Assembly: GCA_013152945.1 (NCBI GenBank)
Contig: JAADFL010000212.1
Span: forward strand, 27,548 to 91,547
DNA length: 64,000 nucleotides
Direction of reading: 5' to 3'
Source: Deltaproteobacteria bacterium
GTDB lineage: Bacteria; Myxococcota_A; JAADFL01
Shown: piece by piece, positions 36,863-44,847 of the stretch
Layout of the letters: every line of letters starts with the position of its first letter
How positions within the stretch are numbered: position 1 is the first letter of the stretch
The notes under the pieces: generated by a model
Database searches by the model: none
What the model was told of the DNA's origin: nothing
Seen by the model: only the letters and a program-made list of their open reading frames with translations
Made by a program: the position numbers and the translations under genes

Positions 36863-39800
36863 GGGCGCCTCTTTCCTCGCTTGCCGCATCGATCTGGGCG
36901 AAAATTTCCTCGTCGGTATAATGCTTCAAGGAAATAGCCGAAGTCGGACACACCGAGTTACATACGCCGCAGCCTTTGCACAAGATGGAATTGACCGTGG
37001 CTTTCCTGCCTGACTCTGTCTCGTGAAAACTTATTGCACCGTATGCACAAACGGAAATACATGCTCCGCATGACACGCAGGCATCTTCGTTTACATCGCA
37101 CACGGCACCTGTGGCGGTCACGGTATCATGTGATAACAGGGTGACCGCCCTGCCGGCTGCGCCGTATGCCTGGCTTATTGCTTCGGAAATGTGTTTTGGA
37201 TAGTGAGCGGTTCCACACAGGAATATGCCTTCAGCCGCGAAATCGACAGGTCTTAATTTTACGTGAGCCTCCTGGAAGAAACCGTCCGGGTTCAAGGTCA
37301 ACTTGAATTGGCGTGAAATCTTAAGCGTGTCTGCTGTGGGTACTACACCGGTCGACAAAATCACATGATCTGCATCCAGCGCAAGGCGCTGCCCAAGTAT
37401 GGGATCCGGCACTGTAACTCTAAGAACAGGCTTGCCTTCCTCGTCCTCGGCCGGCTCCACTTCCGGCTTGCCACTTGGTTCAAAGCGAACGAATCTAACA
37501 CCCTGTTCACTGGCCTTGCGATAATAATCCTCCTTGAATCCGTAAGTACGCATATCCCGGAACAGGATGTATACATCCATTTCGGGCCGTTTCTTCTTCA
37601 GGTCCAGTGCATTCTTTATGGCTTGGCTGCAACACACGCGGGAGCAATAGTTTCTATCCTCCTGCCTGGAGCCCACACATTGTATCATTACCACGGCCCT
37701 GGATCCCAGGAGCTCATCATCTTCCCGCTCTATTCGCTCCTCTACTTCGAGTTGTGTCAATACCCGGCTGTCTTGGCCGTACAGGTATTCGACCGGCTTG
37801 TATTCCTCTGCGCCTGTGGCAATTATGACAGCGCCGTGGTGGATGGTCTTGGTCCTGCCTTCGGACTCCACGGTAGTCACGAAGTTGCCCACAAAGCCGG
37901 TGGCGTCTCTTATTATCGCCCCGTGTGATACCTGGACCAGGGGATGCCGGTATACCTTGTCAATCAACTCGTCAAGGTATTCCTGTACATCCATTCCTTC
38001 CAAAGTGGTCTTGATCCTCCGGGCCATGCCGCCCAGCTCCGGGTTCTTTTCCACCAGGTGGACCTCGTAACCCTGGTCGGCCAGGCTCAATGCAGCGACC
38101 ATCCCGGCAATGCCTCCTCCTATCACCAGGGTCTTCTTGTTCACCGTTAAATCGAATTCCTCCAGGGGCTCCAGGAGCCTTGCCCTGGCAACCGACATCC
38201 TCACGAGGTCCTTGGCCTTGTTTGTGGCTTCCTCCTTTTGCTTGGAATGAACCCAGGAGCAGTGCTCTCGGATGTTGGCCATGTCGTAGAAGTACTGGTT
38301 GATGCCTCCCTCGCGTAGGGTGTCGCGAAAGAGCGGTTCATGGGTCCTTGGCGTACATGCGGCGACCACCACGCGATTCAAGCCCTTGTCCCGTATCGTG
38401 TTTGCTATCTCTTGAGCCGCGTCGGTGGAACATATGAACAGGCCCTCTTCGGCGTGAACCACGTTGGGCAATGACTTTGCATAATCCACCACGGAAGGCA
38501 CGTTCACTATGCGGCCGATATTTGCTCCACAGTGACACACAAACACGCCTACCTTTGCTTCTTCGCCAGATGCATCCCGCTCCGGAGGATATATACGCTC
38601 CTTGGAAAGCTTGCCCCTCCTGTTCTTGAGGAGCGCGCCTATTTGGGCGTTTGTGCCGCTGGCGCTTACGACCGACTCGGGGATGTCCATCGGTCCCTGG
38701 AATGCACCGCTTACGAATATACCGGGACGGGTCGTCTCCATCGGGTTTTGCGGATTGGTCTTGCAGAATCCATGAGCATTGAGTTCGATACCGAACCTGT
38801 TTGCAAGGTCACCGGCCTTGTTTGGCGGAGCCAGGCCCACTCCCAGTACCACGAGATCAAATTCTTCTTCCTTTACACCTTCGTTGTCTGTTGCATACCG
38901 GATGGTTACGTTCTTTGTATCCGGGTCCTCTACTCCGACAGATACATAACTCCTGATGAAATGCACTCCCGGCAGGTCCGCGGCCCTCTTGTAGAACCTT
39001 TCGAAATCCTTGCCATAGGACCGGATATCGTTGTGGAATATGAATGCCTCCGCATCGGGGTCGTGATCCTTGGCCAGTATCACCTGTTTTTGTATATACG
39101 AGCAGCAGACCGCCGAGCAAAAGTTGTTTCCTCCCGCAAGCACTTGCCTGGAACCCACACAGTGAATCCAAGCAATCTTGTGCGGATGCCTCTTGTCAGA
39201 GGGGCGCAGGATCTCGCCTTCATGCGGCCCGGTCGAGCAGAGGAGACGCTCGAAATCCAGGCTTGTCACAACGTTTTCATAGGCCCCGTAACCATAATCG
39301 CCCCTTGGACCGGGATCGAATGCTCCGTATCCCGGAGACATGACGATTGCGCCTACCTTAATGACCACCTTTTCAGGTTTTTGATTTAAGTCTACTGCAT
39401 TGTTCGGACAGACACTGGCGCAAATGGAACATTTCTTATCTTTGATGAACAAGCAGTTGTCATCGATGTATGGCACGAGCGGAACTGCTTGAGAAAAATA
39501 TATATGAATGGCCTTGTTGCTCGACAACTTCTGGTTGAACGGATCCGGAACCTGTACCGGGCAATACTCTGTGCACGTAGTACAGCCGGTGCATAGTTCT
39601 TCTTTAATGTACCTTGGTTTCTTGATAAGGGTAATTTCGAAGTCCCCTTTTTGCCCCTCCACGCTCTCGACCTCGGTATAGGTCAGGATTTCGATATTGG
39701 GATGCCTGTCACACTCAATGAACTTGGGGGATTCGATGCACATGGAGCAGTCATTGGTTGGGAAAGTCTTATCCAGTTGGGCCATGTGCCCACCCACGGT

Positions 39801-39923
39801 CGGCGACTTTTCGACCAGGTAGACCTTGTAACCAGAGTTTGCAAGATCCAGGGCCGCTTGAATGCCGCTGATCCCTGCGCCTACAACCAGGACATCTCCG
39901 AAGTTGCTTTTATCTCCCATCAT
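36855..39923 (-). CDS. bamE: BamE-like fused double HdrA flavoprotein
   Basis: This 1022-residue protein consists of two HdrA-like modules in tandem. The first has a FAD-binding VLVVGAGISGIQAALDLA and the Cys-rich HdrA insert including CTGCTTCTEYCP and CSICASVCP. The second begins near residue 612 (TLVIGGGIAGMVAAL). The C-terminal ferredoxin has Cys949, 952, 955, 959 and 982, 985, 988, 992. HdrA proteins are the site of flavin-based electron bifurcation, so this subunit probably links the MvhD/NuoEF side with the BamBC side. It overlaps the HdrD-like gene (ATGA) and the MvhD-like gene. The size and fused layout agree with BamE of the class II benzoyl-CoA reductase complex. Confidence 0.88.
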   Translation of the reverse strand: MMGDKSNFGDVLVVGAGISGIQAALDLANSGYKVYLVEKSPTVGGHMAQLDKTFPTNDCSMCIESPKFIECDRHPNIEILTYTEVESVEGQKGDFEITLIKKPRYIKEELCTGCTTCTEYCPVQVPDPFNQKLSSNKAIHIYFSQAVPLVPYIDDNCLFIKDKKCSICASVCPNNAVDLNQKPEKVVIKVGAIVMSPGYGAFDPGPRGDYGYGAYENVVTSLDFERLLCSTGPHEGEILRPSDKRHPHKIAWIHCVGSRQVLAGGNNFCSAVCCSYIQKQVILAKDHDPDAEAFIFHNDIRSYGKDFERFYKRAADLPGVHFIRSYVSVGVEDPDTKNVTIRYATDNEGVKEEEFDLVVLGVGLAPPNKAGDLANRFGIELNAHGFCKTNPQNPMETTRPGIFVSGAFQGPMDIPESVVSASGTNAQIGALLKNRRGKLSKERIYPPERDASGEEAKVGVFVCHCGANIGRIVNVPSVVDYAKSLPNVVHAEEGLFICSTDAAQEIANTIRDKGLNRVVVAACTPRTHEPLFRDTLREGGINQYFYDMANIREHCSWVHSKQKEEATNKAKDLVRMSVARARLLEPLEEFDLTVNKKTLVIGGGIAGMVAALSLADQGYEVHLVEKNPELGGMARRIKTTLEGMDVQEYLDELIDKVYRHPLVQVSHGAIIRDATGFVGNFVTTVESEGRTKTIHHGAVIIATGAEEYKPVEYLYGQDSRVLTQLEVEERIEREDDELLGSRAVVMIQCVGSRQEDRNYCSRVCCSQAIKNALDLKKKRPEMDVYILFRDMRTYGFKEDYYRKASEQGVRFVRFEPSGKPEVEPAEDEEGKPVLRVTVPDPILGQRLALDADHVILSTGVVPTADTLKISRQFKLTLNPDGFFQEAHVKLRPVDFAAEGIFLCGTAHYPKHISEAISQAYGAAGRAVTLLSHDTVTATGAVCDVNEDACVSCGACISVCAYGAISFHETESGRKATVNSILCKGCGVCNSVCPTSAISLKHYTDEEIFAQIDAASEERGAHE

Positions 39924-41101
39924 GGTGTCTCTTCGCTTTCCTTCAACGATGCCCAGACGATTTCAGTAATATCCTTGATTTCCAATGTCTCTTCGTCTCC
40001 CAGGGCGAGCCTGCTCTCCTCGAAATTGCTGATGCAATAGGGGCAAGCTGTAACCAACATTTCTGCGCCTGCTTCCTTGGCCTGGGCCAATCGAAGGTCT
40101 GCGAACCTCTGGCCCTTGGGCGTATCCATCCATATCCTGCCGCCGCCTCCACCGCAGCACAGGCTGTTTTGTCTGTTGTTCCGCATTTCCACGAGTTCCA
40201 AACCGGGTATATTTTTTAGTACATCCCTTGGCTGGTCGAAGATCCCGTTGTGCCGCCCAAGGTAGCATGGATCATGATAGGTTATTTTCTTTTTGACTTC
40301 CCCGGTAAGCTCGATTCTTCCCTGTTCGATCAACTCCAACAGGAATTGCGAGATGTGAACAACGTCGAAGTGCACCATGAATTCGGAATATTCATTCTTG
40401 AAGGTATGATAACAGTGCGGGGAAGACACAAGGATTCTTTTAACTCCGTTATCGATGAAAGTCTTGATATTGTCCTTGGCCAGGGCTTTGAATACATCCT
40501 CGTTTCCTGTTTTTCGAATACTCTCGCCGCAACAGCTTTCCTTGTTTCCCAGAATTCCGAATTTCACCCCCGCCTTTTTCAGTATGCCGACAGTGGCGGC
40601 CGCGGCCTTTCTCATTCTTGGGTCGTAGCTGTAGTAGCAGCCTACAAAATATAGAATCTCCATCCCCTCGGCAAAGGGCTTGATCGAAAGATCTTTTGTC
40701 CAGGCATCTCTCTTGTTCCTGTCCTCTCCGAGTGGATTGCCGTCTGTTGTGAGGCTCCCCCTGACTGTCCTGATTGCCCGGACAGAGCCCGGGAACACAC
40801 CATAGTTCGATGCAATCCTGCGTATGGCAACTCCAACTTCGATTTGTTCGACACCTCTTGGACACTGGGACGGACACAGACCGCACGTGGTGCAGCGCCA
40901 GAGGTCTTCGATCTCTATTTCAGGCAAACCAAGCGTGGCCTGCCTGACTATTTTCCTGATACTGAAATCGGTAACCAGATTCCAGGGGCAAACAGTGTCA
41001 CACTTGCCGCATTGGTAGCAGTACTTGAAGGCCTCGCCTCCACTTTTCTTGATCTCATCAATAATTTCAGTAATCGGGGAGACTGTCTCCACTGCGCTCA
41101 T
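39920..41101 (-). CDS. bamD: BamD-like HdrD/HdrB-type CCG-domain iron-sulfur protein
   Basis: This 393-residue protein has two N-terminal [4Fe-4S] motifs (Cys28, 31, 34, 38 and Cys70, 73, 76, 80). They are followed by two CCG domains: ESCCGES with Cys190-191 and upstream Cys155, and SLCCGGGGGRIWMD with Cys315-316 and upstream Cys279. CCG domains bind the noncubane clusters of heterodisulfide reductase; the family includes HdrD, GlpC and GlcF. In the Bam complex this subunit connects the ferredoxin-like BamC with the HdrA-like BamE. It starts 19 nt after the ferredoxin gene and overlaps the following gene by 4 nt. Confidence 0.88.
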   Translation of the reverse strand: MSAVETVSPITEIIDEIKKSGGEAFKYCYQCGKCDTVCPWNLVTDFSIRKIVRQATLGLPEIEIEDLWRCTTCGLCPSQCPRGVEQIEVGVAIRRIASNYGVFPGSVRAIRTVRGSLTTDGNPLGEDRNKRDAWTKDLSIKPFAEGMEILYFVGCYYSYDPRMRKAAAATVGILKKAGVKFGILGNKESCCGESIRKTGNEDVFKALAKDNIKTFIDNGVKRILVSSPHCYHTFKNEYSEFMVHFDVVHISQFLLELIEQGRIELTGEVKKKITYHDPCYLGRHNGIFDQPRDVLKNIPGLELVEMRNNRQNSLCCGGGGGRIWMDTPKGQRFADLRLAQAKEAGAEMLVTACPYCISNFEESRLALGDEETLEIKDITEIVWASLKESEETP

Positions 41102-41120
41102 CCTTCCTAAAAAACAGGCT

Positions 41121-41660
41121 TTAAACCTTCTTGGACATTTTGTTTACAGCGTCGATCACCTTTTGCAGGCCATGCTTATCCACCAGTGCCTCGATCCCTT
41201 CATCCAGCTCGTCAATAACCGGCTCTTCTTCCACTTCCTCTTCCCTTTCCTCATAGGTCAGGGCATCCGCCAGGCACCATTGCACGCACAAGGGCTCTTT
41301 GATCGAGGGATCGGATTCGCACATGTCGCACTTTAAGGGAAGCCCGGAGTCAGGTTCCTTGAAAATATCCCTTGAAGGACAAGAGGCCCGGCAAAATGCG
41401 CATTCATCGTATTCCTTGCCGTTGATCGTGTACTTGTCCCTGCCAGCACACTCCGCCGCCGTGTACTCGCCGGCGAAAACCGGAATGTATATATCTGACA
41501 ACGGATCGCGAATCACGCGAACACGGGACCTCGCCGGGTTGCTGCTGCTGTATTGCGGTATGGCATGAAAGGCCGAACAAATAGCCTCACACGCACGACA
41601 GCCGTTGCACTTGTCTACATCGATATTGATTGTCTTTATTACCTTCTTTTTCGTGCCCAT
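41121..41660 (-). CDS. bamC: BamC-like polyferredoxin subunit
   Basis: This is a 179-residue iron-sulfur protein from the ATG at 41660, which shares TGATG with the bamB stop. It has one clear [4Fe-4S] motif, Cys18-x2-Cys21-x2-Cys24-x3-Cys28, and more Cys groups (around CAGR, CAFCRASCPS, CDMCES and CVQWC), giving the HybA/DMSO-reductase-B-like layout of three or four clusters. In class II benzoyl-CoA reductases BamC is the small electron-transfer partner of the tungsten subunit BamB. Close coupling to bamB supports that role. The C-terminus is acidic. Confidence 0.88.
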   Translation of the reverse strand: MGTKKKVIKTINIDVDKCNGCRACEAICSAFHAIPQYSSSNPARSRVRVIRDPLSDIYIPVFAGEYTAAECAGRDKYTINGKEYDECAFCRASCPSRDIFKEPDSGLPLKCDMCESDPSIKEPLCVQWCLADALTYEEREEEVEEEPVIDELDEGIEALVDKHGLQKVIDAVNKMSKKV

Positions 41661-43672
41661 CACGATTCTATTCCTTTACTCGGGGCTTCCCGGGGCTGGC
41701 TATCTCCCTCCTCGCTCAAGATTCCCCGCCTGACAAAATCTTCAGCCACATAGTCCAGGCCCAATTCATGCAATGTCTCGATAGTGGGGACACCATCAAG
41801 GTTCCATCCCTTGAACTTGTAGTATTCATCCATGAGGTTCTTCTCGAACTCTGGAAACCTCTTCTTCCAATGGTCTTCCGGCGGCTTCTCATCCTTTCTC
41901 CTCATGCCCCTGCGTATGTTGTTGGCCCTGACCAGGTTCCGGTTTCTCCTGGTAAGGCGAACCAGTCCGGGCTCATCCAGGTCCAGTCCCACGCCGGAAG
42001 AGATGAGTTCAGGCAAATTGTGTATGTGAAAAGGCGGCTTGTACGGGAAAGATGAAAGTCCTGCGCACATACCGGTGCAGTCGTCGATGTAATGTTGCTG
42101 TTCCTGCCAATTCACGATTTCACAAACCGCATCCACTGGCGGATAGTTTGGGATCGAGTGCTCTCCGCGAAGTTCCCAGTCCACGAACCATTGCTTGAAT
42201 CTCTCATCCGGAACATGCACCCAATCCTTGACAAACTCTTCGCGTTCTTCCCTTGTCGGAAACGGCATTTGAGGAAAGTTGCCTTCAATTTGCGTGATAT
42301 TTACCTTTTCGCCGGTAATGTACATTATAAAGTAGATAGGGTTCAGCATCCCGAGCTTGAGCGGCAGTTGCTCGGTTTTCTTTATCGTGTTGTGAGCATA
42401 CTCTTCCGCGCCCTTGCCGATTTCTCTGGACGCCCAATACGTGCCGTTTGCAAGGACATCACCAATTCCCTCACGCCGGACGATCTTGTCGAGCAGGTAA
42501 TAGAACCTTCCCTCGTTGTCGGATGGAAATTCCGGCATGTCCTTGTCCGTAAGGATGCCTGCCTCGTATAGTTCAACGGCAAAGGCCATGGTCTGAGGTG
42601 CAGAGAATGCATCGACCCCGTGTTCAGTTGCTTTTTGTGCGATTTTCAGGCCGAATTCCAGGTCTGAAAATGCTCCCATGGTGTACGTGAGCTTGGAGTA
42701 GCATTTCATCATGTACGAGCACATCCTTGTGTCGACGGAAATGGCTGCGCCGCACTTCATGGGGCAATTGTAACAACTCAGCAACCTGGTCCGCCTGCTC
42801 TCCAGGGTTTCTTTCCACTGCTTCGCGACATCCTCTGTCCAAAACCCTTTTCTGCGAACACGCGCATTGCCCCAGGCAAAGTTCTCTGTATGCCACTGCT
42901 CGTCATGAATGGCCATCTCCTGCGGCGAGCCGATACCGCTCAAAATCGGAGGAACTCCCTTTATGGGATGTTCGTTTCGTACCTTGATGTATTCCAGGGA
43001 TTGATTGCATAGCTTCATGAAATCCGCCGGCTTGGCGACATTGATGTCCTTGCTCGTTCCTCGGACTGCCACGGCTTTTAGGTTTTTATCTCCCATGACA
43101 GCACCCAGCCCGAGACGGCTCGCACTTGACCTGCCCTGCTCTATGGATGCAAAGTACACCCTGTTTTCACCAGCCAGGCCGATCGAGGCTACTGCGGCAT
43201 TCGGTTCGTTCAACTCCTGGCGAATGATTTCCGCTGTCTCAAGCGACCCCAGTCCTTTTAGATGTGATGCATCGCGAATCTCAACCTTGTCGTTTTTGAT
43301 CCACAAATAGACGAGCTTTGGGGACTTGCCGTTGATTATCACCTTGTCGTAACCGGCAAACTTCAATTCCGGGGCAAAGAAACCTCCCATCATTGCGTAC
43401 CCGAACAGCCGAGTCTGAGGAGAGATTGCAGAAACAATAGTACGGTTGCAGCCCGGAGCAGGCGTGCCAACAAGAACTCCGGCACCGAATATTAGCAAGT
43501 TTTCCGGAGAAAACGGCTCGACCTCGGGCGGGACCCGGTCCCAGAAGATCTTGGCATTCGTGCCCAGACCGCCCAGGTGAAGCTCGGTCAGTCGCGGATC
43601 GGTCGGTACCCTCTCGATGTTCCCTCTGGTTAAATCGATTTCCAGATTATAGCCTGTCTCTGCATATCTCAT
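41660..43672 (-). CDS. bamB: BamB-like tungsten active-site subunit of class II benzoyl-CoA reductase
   Basis: This is a 670-residue protein of the aldehyde:ferredoxin oxidoreductase (W-bis-pterin) family. It resembles Geobacter metallireducens BamB, as I remember that sequence, along its whole length. The residues matching the BamB active site are in place: Glu252, His256 and His261 in the segment from SPQEM to WHTENF (Geobacter Glu251 and His260), and the tungsten-ligand Cys324 in YMMKC (Geobacter Cys322). The [4Fe-4S] ligands are Cys300, Cys303 and Cys307 plus a distal Cys in the TGMCAGL segment. The reaction is ATP-independent reductive dearomatisation of benzoyl-CoA to a cyclic dienoyl-CoA. 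The gene is first after tetR and starts behind AGGGG. A related aromatic or alicyclic acyl-CoA is possible as substrate. Confidence 0.92.
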   Translation of the reverse strand: MRYAETGYNLEIDLTRGNIERVPTDPRLTELHLGGLGTNAKIFWDRVPPEVEPFSPENLLIFGAGVLVGTPAPGCNRTIVSAISPQTRLFGYAMMGGFFAPELKFAGYDKVIINGKSPKLVYLWIKNDKVEIRDASHLKGLGSLETAEIIRQELNEPNAAVASIGLAGENRVYFASIEQGRSSASRLGLGAVMGDKNLKAVAVRGTSKDINVAKPADFMKLCNQSLEYIKVRNEHPIKGVPPILSGIGSPQEMAIHDEQWHTENFAWGNARVRRKGFWTEDVAKQWKETLESRRTRLLSCYNCPMKCGAAISVDTRMCSYMMKCYSKLTYTMGAFSDLEFGLKIAQKATEHGVDAFSAPQTMAFAVELYEAGILTDKDMPEFPSDNEGRFYYLLDKIVRREGIGDVLANGTYWASREIGKGAEEYAHNTIKKTEQLPLKLGMLNPIYFIMYITGEKVNITQIEGNFPQMPFPTREEREEFVKDWVHVPDERFKQWFVDWELRGEHSIPNYPPVDAVCEIVNWQEQQHYIDDCTGMCAGLSSFPYKPPFHIHNLPELISSGVGLDLDEPGLVRLTRRNRNLVRANNIRRGMRRKDEKPPEDHWKKRFPEFEKNLMDEYYKFKGWNLDGVPTIETLHELGLDYVAEDFVRRGILSEEGDSQPREAPSKGIES

Positions 43673-44307
43673 TAGTTTCCCCTATCATCACCAATAGAAT
43701 TACAGGAAGTGTACCCGTCCAGAAACAGGGAGGCTTGCTGGGCCGCCAGATCATCCAGACTTACCCTGCTCCGCTCGGGATCGTACCACTGGTAGAACCA
43801 ATTCAGCATGCCGAATAGATTCGCAGTGGCAAGCCATGAGCCAAGGTGAGTTCCACGCTGTGGCTGAAGCTCTTTGACAAGGTTGTGGACGGCTTCGAAA
43901 TATGATCGTCGAAGTCGGCGAACATCTTCGTATGCATCTCCTTCAAGGGTCTCGAGTTCACGGGCGCATACTTTCAACTCCTGCATGTTATCGCCGAAAT
44001 GACGGATGTGATTACCCACGGCCGCGCCAAGTCGCTGCCTGGGATCTTCGATGCCTTCAAGGCTTTTCTCAAGCCCCCGAAGCAGCGATTCGAACGTATG
44101 AAACTGAATCCAATAGAGCAACTCTTCTTTGCCCGCTACGTAATGGTAGATCCCGGCAAGGCTGACTTGGGCCTCGCCGGCTATTTGCCTCATCGATGCC
44201 TTGTCGTACCCCTCTTCGGAGAAGACCCGGGCCGCTGCTGCCAGGAGATGGATCCTCTTGCTGTCGAATGCAGGGGTTCGCTTGCGTGCAGTATCTATTG
44301 ATCCCAT
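43672..44307 (-). CDS. TetR-family transcriptional regulator of bam-type operon
   Basis: This 211-residue protein has an N-terminal TetR helix-turn-helix (RIHLLAAAARVFSEEGYDKASMRQIAGEAQVSLAGIYHYV region, about 19-57) and a helical ligand-binding C-terminal domain of the acyl-CoA-responsive type common in deltaproteobacteria. Its stop overlaps the bamB ATG by one base, so it is transcribed with the reductase genes and probably autoregulates. A palindromic site and a near-consensus sigma-70 promoter lie directly upstream. An aromatic acyl-CoA effector is a reasonable guess but not shown. Confidence 0.88.
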   Translation of the reverse strand: MGSIDTARKRTPAFDSKRIHLLAAAARVFSEEGYDKASMRQIAGEAQVSLAGIYHYVAGKEELLYWIQFHTFESLLRGLEKSLEGIEDPRQRLGAAVGNHIRHFGDNMQELKVCARELETLEGDAYEDVRRLRRSYFEAVHNLVKELQPQRGTHLGSWLATANLFGMLNWFYQWYDPERSRVSLDDLAAQQASLFLDGYTSCNSIGDDRGN

Positions 44308-44326
44308 TGATCCCCGTGCCTCCGAT

Positions 44327-44380
44327 CGAACGTTCGTTCGAATTTGTTTGGATATTATGATTCGAAAGAATATATGTCAA
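44327..44380 (-). promoter_or_regulatory. sigma-70 promoter with TetR operator-like palindromes before tetR-bam
   Basis: On the minus strand TTGACA (44380-44375) and TAATAT (44357-44352) are separated by exactly 17 bp. A TTCGAA palindrome (44361-44366) sits in the spacer, and CGAACGTTCG (44327-44336) followed by another TTCGAA (44337-44342) lies at the expected start of transcription, about 20-35 nt before the tetR ATG. The arrangement is as expected for an autoregulated TetR repressor. Confidence 0.75.
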
Positions 44381-44467
44381 CCGCTCTTTTAAAAATTATG
44401 ATAACCGAATTGAAATGTCAGTGATTCCGTCCCTTTTTCTTCCCGTCCTTTCTCCCGTCCTTTCCGT

Positions 44468-44749
44468 GGTTGATTTTCCCGGGGCTGAATATAGCTATGA
44501 TATCAATAGGATACAAGGAGTGAAAAAACCGGGACCATGCACGGGATGGTTGCCGGGAGTACCGGGTGGGTCTAAAGGGGCAATTTCAGGTGAAAAACTT
44601 GGCTTTTATACGCGAATCCAATATCAGGATTTTTGTATTGCATATGTCGGGTATGGTGCGAATGACCGGTGTTTGCATGCCGGGGGATTTTTCGCTGGTA
44701 CGAAACTTCTTGAAATGACAGCGAGTTTTTCATGCCTTGAAAATCAACC
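44468..44749 (+). repeat. 282-bp repeat element, copy 1, with 10-bp terminal inverted repeats
   Basis: The element begins with GGTTGATTTT and ends with AAAATCAACC, a perfect 10-bp terminal inverted repeat. A diverged second copy lies at 60592-60864 in the opposite orientation and aligns along the whole length at roughly 70 percent by eye, with the ends identical. It falls inside an open frame (44415-44828, 137 codons). The same frame in copy 2 has a stop near its start, so I treat the open frame as secondary. The rest of the gap between tetR and the outer-membrane gene (44381-44467 and 44750-44847) shows no gene. Confidence 0.7.
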
Positions 44750-44847
44750 TGGGAAAAAGACATTTTTACTCAAAAAAGATCCGGGAAAAACAGTAACGAA
44801 AAGAAAGCGAAGAACCGAAAATGTTTGAACCCGAAGTCTTTCAAATC

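Noticed and set aside
44415-44828. Plus-strand open frame of 137 codons as a real gene
   Set aside because: It lies mostly within the repeat element, has no ribosome site or known domain, and the matching frame in the second copy is broken by a stop. I kept it only as part of the repeat.
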